Of a stretch of DNA of 64,000 bases, positions 57,982 to 64,000 are shown in pieces (position 1 is the stretch's first letter; each line of letters opens with the position of its first letter). The notes below the pieces were generated by a model, which saw nothing but the letters and a program-made list of their open reading frames with translations, did no database searches and had not been told where the DNA came from. The translations under genes were made by a program, and so were the position numbers. Origin of the DNA: Nymphaea colorata (Eukaryota > Streptophyta > Magnoliopsida > Nymphaeales > Nymphaeaceae); the NCBI RefSeq assembly GCF_008831285.2, contig NC_045140.1:5435528-5499527 (forward strand). The letters run 5' to 3'.

Positions 57982-60271
57982 AAAACATTAAAGTTATTAA
58001 ATTAGTGCTCGTCTCGCGACAATTTCGGCTCGAACAGGCAGCACAGACCTACTATGCAAGAGCAAAGTGAGATTTTTTTTTTAATGAAATAATAAACATA
58101 CAGTTAACAAAATTTCAATTGGTCATGTAGCAGTGGCATGAGTTTCATTTTATGTAACTAGACCCACTAATTTAAGCTTTCATATAATGAACTCGGTGAG
58201 GCCAACACATTTGAAATCCTTGAATCAAGATTGCTGATAAAATCCATGGTTGATCCGACTGACCTAAGATTCACACTTAACATCTTTTGTGGGGGAGGAG
58301 ACGGCCCCCGCCGGGAACTCAGGCCCTGCATAATTACCTCATATTCCCAGAAATAACAAGATATCATTTGTAGATTGTGTTCTAAAAACACAATCTTCTT
58401 ATCAATAAATTCTCTCTTAAAAATTCTTAGAGCTCCCACAACACTGTTTAGCACAGTGGAAAAAGAAAAAAAAGAAACGACAAGATTTTACTTAATATAT
58501 ACTCCACTTTGCTTAACGAGAGAGGGAGAAGGTCTTCTTTTCTTCGGTTATGAGTCAATTTAAAGCACCAACTAGATGGCATCCAAGAATATGAGGATCG
58601 ATAGACTTGAAAAGAAAAGGATCGTTATGCAATTACTTACTAATATAATTTTTCCAATTTTGAGAAAACTCTAGATCTATAACCATGATTAACCTGGAAG
58701 GAGCCAAATGAAGAAGAATATTGGAGCATTTACAGCAAAAATTTAGTGTTTAGTTTTCTTACTTAATCTAATTCCTTCAACTAATTGACACGTGAGTGAG
58801 TAGGAATAATATTTCATCATACCGTCAGTTGAGAGCCGAAGCCCCCACCCTTTCCTCATCCCCAGGATAAATTCCTTCAACAAATTTGCCACCTAACTAA
58901 TCAAGGCTCTATCTGCCTGGCTAGGGTTTCCAACTTCCAATTTTAAGAACAAGGTCAAGAGTTCAATGCAATTGAAGTTGTATATTAACATGATTTGGTT
59001 TAAAAGGGGAAGAAAGAAACAAGAATCAATCACGAATTAGGGAAATTAAATGATAGAGAACACTTATTTTATGACCACAGAATATGCTTCAAACCACATG
59101 AGTAGAATAGACCTCCCAATCACACGAGAGCTTATTACACGAGCTCCAAAATATGCTAAAACTATGTGACAAATGTATTATGATTTCCGTTCAAAAGATT
59201 GCTTACATTTGGACCCACTCACCAACTAAAAGCCAATTTGCATATATGTTTCATATATGACATGCACCTTTTACGCCACCGCCTCTTGTTGGATCTTCCT
59301 TCGAACTAAATACTCCTACAAATTGGTTCCTTTGGGGAGGATGACGGATCAGGCTAATTGGGTAACAAGAAATCCACTCCAAATCTATAATAAGGTAGCG
59401 TTTGATGACTTCTGATCTCGTATCTGAGACTACATTAAAAGGTGTGTGTATTATAAGATCTTAAGTTTAAACAAACGTAGGATCTTTGTGGCATGGATTT
59501 TAAATTCATGCTACGTATATAAAATCGAATGGGGAAAAGAGTCTTTTAACTTTAAAGCCACGGATTTGAGGTCTTGTTGATATCGGGTCTGCAGCCTTGC
59601 AGATATCATATATGCGGTGGAACAAACGCCCCCAGAGATCTAAATCCACTTCAAAATGTGTTGGATGCATGGATCGTTTACAAACAACTGGATCCAGATT
59701 AGTTTATTTACTCCAAATCCATTGATGCGTCCTCTTTTGTCACAAATCGTTCACTGGTAGTTGGTGCCATATGCTTTACTGACGTTGAACAAGCATCACA
59801 AAATGTCATAATTGGCGTCACTAAGTGCTCTTTCTGTCGTAAGCCTGGAAGCTGGAGCGGCCTGGCCTACAAGACCATCCCCCTTGGGCCTATCTATGTG
59901 TTTCTTGTTGCAGCAAGAGTTAGGTATATTTGTCGGTGGGCAAAAGGGGCGTCACTAATTGGAGGCCTGTCAATATACTGCCAATGAATTTGGGGGTTGG
60001 GAGAGAAGAGAAACAAACATTTTTGTCTTGTATGGTAAGACCAACAAGCGGTGGTTGGAAATAATGTAAATGGAGAAGTCTAATTAAATGGCCAACATGG
60101 TTGGGATGCCACATTTGTTTAAGTTTATTATATGTAAAACTGCATACATTAGGTCGCCAAAAGACTTTATATAGGTCCGCAAACCAGTGTAAAACCCGGA
60201 GGCTAGTACCCTTACTCCCTTGACATCTGCCAATGAAAAAGCCAAGGTCTGTTGCACTATACCTATCCAAT
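55420..60271. other. spacer between the E6-like genes, part 1
   Basis: No gene recognised. Simple (AT)n repeats lie at about 56157-56181 and 56812-56835, with a very long one at 57906-57979. A 48-bp repeat (GATGACTCTATTTAACAATAG twice, about 57325-57410) and two related AT-rich blocks (about 56860-57060 and 57130-57350) suggest degenerate MITEs. Short frames here, including poly-Tyr/Ile ones, are products of the microsatellites. Confidence 0.6.
57906..57979. repeat. (AT)37 microsatellite
   Basis: An uninterrupted run of about 37 AT dinucleotides. It can form cruciform DNA and is likely highly variable; its assembled length should be treated with caution. Confidence 0.95.
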
Positions 60272-60294
60272 CCCGAACAGAGCCAGAAATATTT

Positions 60295-60493
60295 CATTGT
60301 AGGAGCCAAACTATGTTTCAAAAAAGTTTCAAAATTTTATATAGTTTAAACTATAATTTTTAAATTTTACATATAAGATTGCGCCCCTGATCCCATTGTA
60401 GGAGCCAAATTATGTTTCAAAAAAGTTTCAAAATTTTATATAGTTTAAACTATAATTTTTAAATTTTACATATAAAATTGCGCCCCTGATCCC
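60295..60493. repeat. 99-bp tandem duplication in a MITE-like sequence
   Basis: CATTGTAGGAGCCAAACTATG at 60295 recurs at 60394 as CATTGTAGGAGCCAAATTATG; both units end with GCGCCCCTGATCCC. They differ at about two positions, so the event is recent. The surrounding sequence (CAGAGCCAGAAAT at 60278 and the CAGGGGCGC complement at the right) resembles the 50-53 kb hAT-like family. Confidence 0.88.
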
Positions 60494-62578
60494 AAAGCAC
60501 TCCAGCTTTTGGTGACTGGGTTTTAATCCATGAAATCAAAACAGCTCAAGAATTCAAAATTGTGGCTGCAGGTTTCTTGGTGAAATATGACCATGATATA
60601 CTTAATCCCACTTGCCAACTGAAAAAGAAATTGTGTTTATGGAAAGGTAGGTTGAGGGTCTATGGCTCTAGTATAAATGTTAAACTAGCTTTGTTTGTCT
60701 GTTTTTGTTTAATTTAATGATTACGGCTCAATGCAGCCATAGACCCCGGAGACAATGGGAATGTGGGGGCCTTCATGCTCATTTCTAGGCTTGGATTGTT
60801 AGACTCTTCCATGGACCGTGGGGCCATGGCCATGGCCGGCCGATTGCCGTTGTATATGCCATACTGGTGCATGAATTTTGGTGCGTCAATATGGTTAATG
60901 ATTAAAACACCCTTAATTCATACTAAAAAAAATTGTAAAGGAAAAATTAAAAATGAGCAAAAGTAAAAAGACTAGGAAGGGCATTTCATTATCGACATTC
61001 CCCTCTTTCTCTCTCCCAAATCATTACATTTCCCTTCCTCTCTCATAATTGCCCGGACTCGTGCTTTTGTAGTTGTACTCTTCCTTTAATTGATGCGTTC
61101 ATTTATTACATATTTCGTGAACTGGTAAGGTCAGGAACAGGATCTGACCAAGGCTGAGAGTCTGATTAAAATACGGCGGACTGTCACAAATATCATGAAA
61201 GTATCGTGATACTCTGATCTGCTCCCAAGACATAGAGCTTTTCTCCTAATTCCCGTGATATTTGTTGGGATGTGCACCATTGTTGACAATTAGATTTTTT
61301 GTTTAAGTTATATATGGACGTAATAAGTTATTCATATTTTGCTCGGCTTGAGTTCGAATCATTGAAACTCGTTCCCATTTGATTTGATTTTTTTTTTTTT
61401 GGTTTAAGTTTGAAAATTACAAAGAAAAAATGATGGCCTATATTCTCCAATTTAATCTAATCAAGTTCATGTAACTCAAACTCGACCCATTTACAAGCTC
61501 AAATTTTTAGTTAAGCTCAAGTTTAACTGAACTTATGATTCGAGTCGAGCTCGAGTTGGCTTTATTTAAGACACATCCATTGCAGAGTAATTTCTCCCTC
61601 TGTCTCTTTGATTGTTTCTTTTGGCTGGAAATGGGGGTCCAGATTCGGTTCTTGCCCATACAAAATTTTTTACTTCTTTACAAATAGGAATAAATTTTCA
61701 TAAATCATGTTTTACTCTCTTAGCCTTAGGGATGAGAGTATTAGCTTCAGTTATTTAATACTAACGGGCGAGCAACAAAGTCGTTAATGAAAAGAAAAAA
61801 TCGCATCTAAGTATGAAGGTTCCGAATTTCTTCTAACTAACAAAAATCATCTTAGATACGCTTTCTAGTTGTACCAGTCGGCCGACCCGGTGCATTTCCC
61901 TTGTTACCAGAAACACTTCAAACTCTGAAAATGTGCATTTGCCTTTCAAGAATGTTTTATGTTAGACAACTTATCCAGAAAAGTGAGATAAATTTTGATA
62001 TCGCACCGCACAGGAACAACAGAAGACAGCACCGCATCTCTCCTATTCCATATATAATACATGGGGTAGTCGGTGCTTAAAATTATCCTTTGATTTTCCT
62101 TCTGCAAACGCCCCCTTCAATTATACTCACCAGCTTTATGGGCCTTTAGTAACTGTCTTAATACCAAGGTGGGCCTCAACAACCCAATTCAACGTAATAA
62201 ATTTTGTTACTTTGAGGCAACCTAAAATCCCCTTTGAATTACAATCTAGAACAATAATTAGGATCAAGATCAACATTCTATGTTGCAAAACCAAAGATAT
62301 TGATGAACGAGTTGAAGTACAACAGGGTGACATCTTCCGGCCTTGAGCATTGCAAGCCGGACTTATATCTTATAAAGACAAGGAATTGGATAAGAACTCA
62401 GGCTTTCGGGTAGGTGGTGGATCTTCTCCTTCACCTCAAATAGTAAGAATTTCATTTCAATTATTTCACCAGTTTTTTATGTTTTTATGAGAAACCAATT
62501 TAAATTTTAAGTGCGTTTTAGTGTTTTGAGTACTTCCAACTTAAGGTTTGTGCCGGGAAACCGAACGCCCCCTCGCTC
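60494..62578. other. spacer between the E6-like genes, part 2
   Basis: No gene recognised. Around 61300-61580 are words such as GAGTCGAGCTCGAG and CTCAAACTCGACCC that often occur in plant hAT MITEs, without clear ends. The last few hundred bases should contain the promoter of the second E6-like gene. Confidence 0.5.
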
Positions 62579-62586
62579 TATATAAA
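62579..62586 (+). promoter_or_regulatory. TATA box of the second E6-like gene
   Basis: TATATAAA lies 81 bases before the ATG and 21 bases before TGCCAAACAACA (62600). The same pair of motifs with a 23-base offset occurs before the first copy. Confidence 0.75.
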
Positions 62587-62659
62587 CACACTCTTTCCTT
62601 GCCAAACAACATAAAGAAGGAGTAATCCTCCTTGTCCTTGAGTAAAGTGTGAGCTAGCA

Positions 62660-63376
62660 ATGGCTTCCTCTCACCTCCACTTCTTCCTGATCTTCACCTT
62701 CCTCCTGATTGCCACCTCCCTGAACCAAACCCAGGCAAGGGAGAGCCGCTTCTTCAGCAAGTCCACGCCCTACGACCAACCAACTCAAGGTGAAGAGCAA
62801 CAAAAGCAAGAAGAGAAGGTCGACTTCACCCCCCTCTCTGCCTTCAAGGAGAGCTCCTCCCCATCACAGGAAAACCAGAGCGGCCATGGCCTCTACGGCC
62901 ACGATCCCACCCAATTCCCTCCCACCACCACCACCACCATGAACCCTGAAACCGAGTCGGCTCCCCTTGATCTCAGCTCTTTCAGGACAGCCGCCAACGA
63001 GTACAACAGCTTCGCCAGCAAGGACCTCAACTCTGGCTTCTCCGGCTTTGGCATGAGCGACACCCGGCTCCTGGAGAACGGCAAGTACTTCTATGACCTT
63101 CAGAAGGAAGGATATCAAAATGGCTTCCCTGATAACAGGGGAACTTCTGGTTCTGGTTTTCAGTACCCAACTGAGAACAGATATGGAGGTTATGGCAATG
63201 AGAACAGATATGAAGGATATGAGAACAGATACGGAGGATACAATGGTAACCAGAACAGATATGGAGGATACGGTAGTAATGAGGAGAACAGATATGGAGG
63301 CTATAGCCGCAATCAGAATGGCTACTATCTGAACAACTACTACAACCAGGAGGAACAAGACATGTTTATTCCTTAG
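62660..63376 (+). CDS. E6-like secreted protein, copy 2
   Basis: A single-exon gene of 238 residues, a close paralogue of 54691-55419 in the same orientation. The signal peptide contains FFLIFTFLLIATSL and is followed by the same RESRFFSK. The Thr run is shorter than in copy 1, the conserved GFGMSDTRLLENGKYFYD is present, and there are more regular NRYGGY/NRYEGY repeats (about six) in the C-terminal third. It ends QDMFIP where copy 1 ends DEFIP. Both genes are open and keep the conserved blocks, so both are probably functional. The difference in repeat number suggests the Tyr/Gly region changes by slippage or unequal exchange. Confidence 0.9.
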   Translation: MASSHLHFFLIFTFLLIATSLNQTQARESRFFSKSTPYDQPTQGEEQQKQEEKVDFTPLSAFKESSSPSQENQSGHGLYGHDPTQFPPTTTTTMNPETESAPLDLSSFRTAANEYNSFASKDLNSGFSGFGMSDTRLLENGKYFYDLQKEGYQNGFPDNRGTSGSGFQYPTENRYGGYGNENRYEGYENRYGGYNGNQNRYGGYGSNEENRYGGYSRNQNGYYLNNYYNQEEQDMFIP

Positions 63377-64000
63377 ACAGAGTGTTGTAGTTTCTTTAGT
63401 TCTTTTAGTCTTGATGGTCTTCAAGTATTTGCCAGTATTGTTGGTGATGCAAATGTGTAACTAAATATGGGTGTTCCTGCAGGTTCAATTTTTGTTTTCT
63501 GGGTCTTAATGCAAAGTAAATAATTTTCTATATGTGTTGGTGAAGAAAAGGAACTGTTGGTGAATGGATCGAAATTGTTGTTTTGTTGGTGTTGGTCCAC
63601 GAGATGAAACTAAGATGTTCGCAGATTTGCTCCATGGATTCTCGTCAGTAACATTCTCTTCGATGAAAGAGTAATCCCTGGACTCTTTTCTTTGTTAAAA
63701 ACTGAAAAATTATCACTTGGATTGCTCTAATAATACTTGGTATTTAATTCCTAGGGAGCGAGCAATCCTTAGTTTGGTACTAAAAACAAACTCCGCAGTA
63801 AACAAGCTTTCAAGTTACTGAATTTTGCTTCTTTGATGGTGTCGAAGAAATACTGGTAAATACTTGCATGGCAGTTTCTTTTCAATTCCATTTAACAATG
63901 CTCTGAAAATGTCTTCAGCGAAAAATACAAAAGAATTTGTCATGTCTATATATATATGGTGATCACTGTGAAAATACATTTAAAAAATTTATGTGCGCCC
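63377..64000. other. 3' region of the second E6-like gene
   Basis: Holds the probable 3' untranslated region and AT-rich spacer to the window edge. No further gene is visible. Confidence 0.5.

Noticed and set aside
57552-58070. 172-residue frame with poly Ile/Tyr
   Set aside because: The Ile/Tyr run is the (AT)37 microsatellite and the remainder has no recognisable similarity.
59920-60321. 133-residue minus frame
   Set aside because: No recognisable domain or composition bias for coding; overlaps a MITE-like sequence.

Overview
This is nuclear DNA from a flowering plant. The genes have many GT–AG introns, the spacers are AT-rich and repeat-filled, and the proteins are plant families: coilin, MKP1-type MAP kinase phosphatase, AFC2-type LAMMER kinase, an NDR1/HIN1-like (LEA_2) protein and two E6-like secreted proteins. 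I could not fix the species from the sequence alone.

Layout. At 1-2.6 kb there is no recognised gene, only a 784-bp inverted-repeat transposon at 1534-2317. From 2599 to 21535 (+) lies the 3' two thirds of a coilin gene (Cajal-body scaffold); its 5' exons are outside the window or not recognised. One coilin intron (5301-19561, 14.3 kb) holds two complete Ty1/Copia elements, both antisense to the gene. Copia-1 (5825-10332) has two identical 222-bp LTRs, a perfect 5-bp target duplication, primer site and polypurine tract, but an internal deletion has removed the end of integrase. Copia-2 (11337-18256) is older, with diverged LTRs, frameshifts and stops, and has itself been hit by a 321-bp hAT-type MITE and a 1.3-kb inverted-repeat element. 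MKP1 (23094-29671, -) converges on coilin; its last coding exon is 3.9 kb from the main exon.

From 30.3 to 42.8 kb is a gene-poor spacer with a 32-bp minisatellite (33321-33763), a fossil Copia RT/RNase H (39.7-40.2 kb) and a tRNA-type SINE (40588-40817). AFC2 (42841-47099, +) is complete: 12 coding exons, 433 residues. A single-exon LEA_2/NHL gene follows at 49253-49873 (-). At 50.6-53.2 kb there is a cluster of hAT-like MITEs sharing the terminus CAGNGGCRGAGCCA. Two tandem E6-like genes (54691-55419 and 62660-63376, both +) close the window, 7.2 kb apart, with the same TATA and leader arrangement.

The genes do not form a pathway. Coilin (snRNP maturation) and AFC2 (SR-protein phosphorylation) both act in nuclear RNA processing, MKP1 in MAPK signalling, and the E6-like proteins are probably secreted to the cell wall. 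The most striking content is the layered transposon history inside the coilin intron, the palindrome cluster and homopurine array carried by its nested elements, and the recently duplicated E6-like pair.
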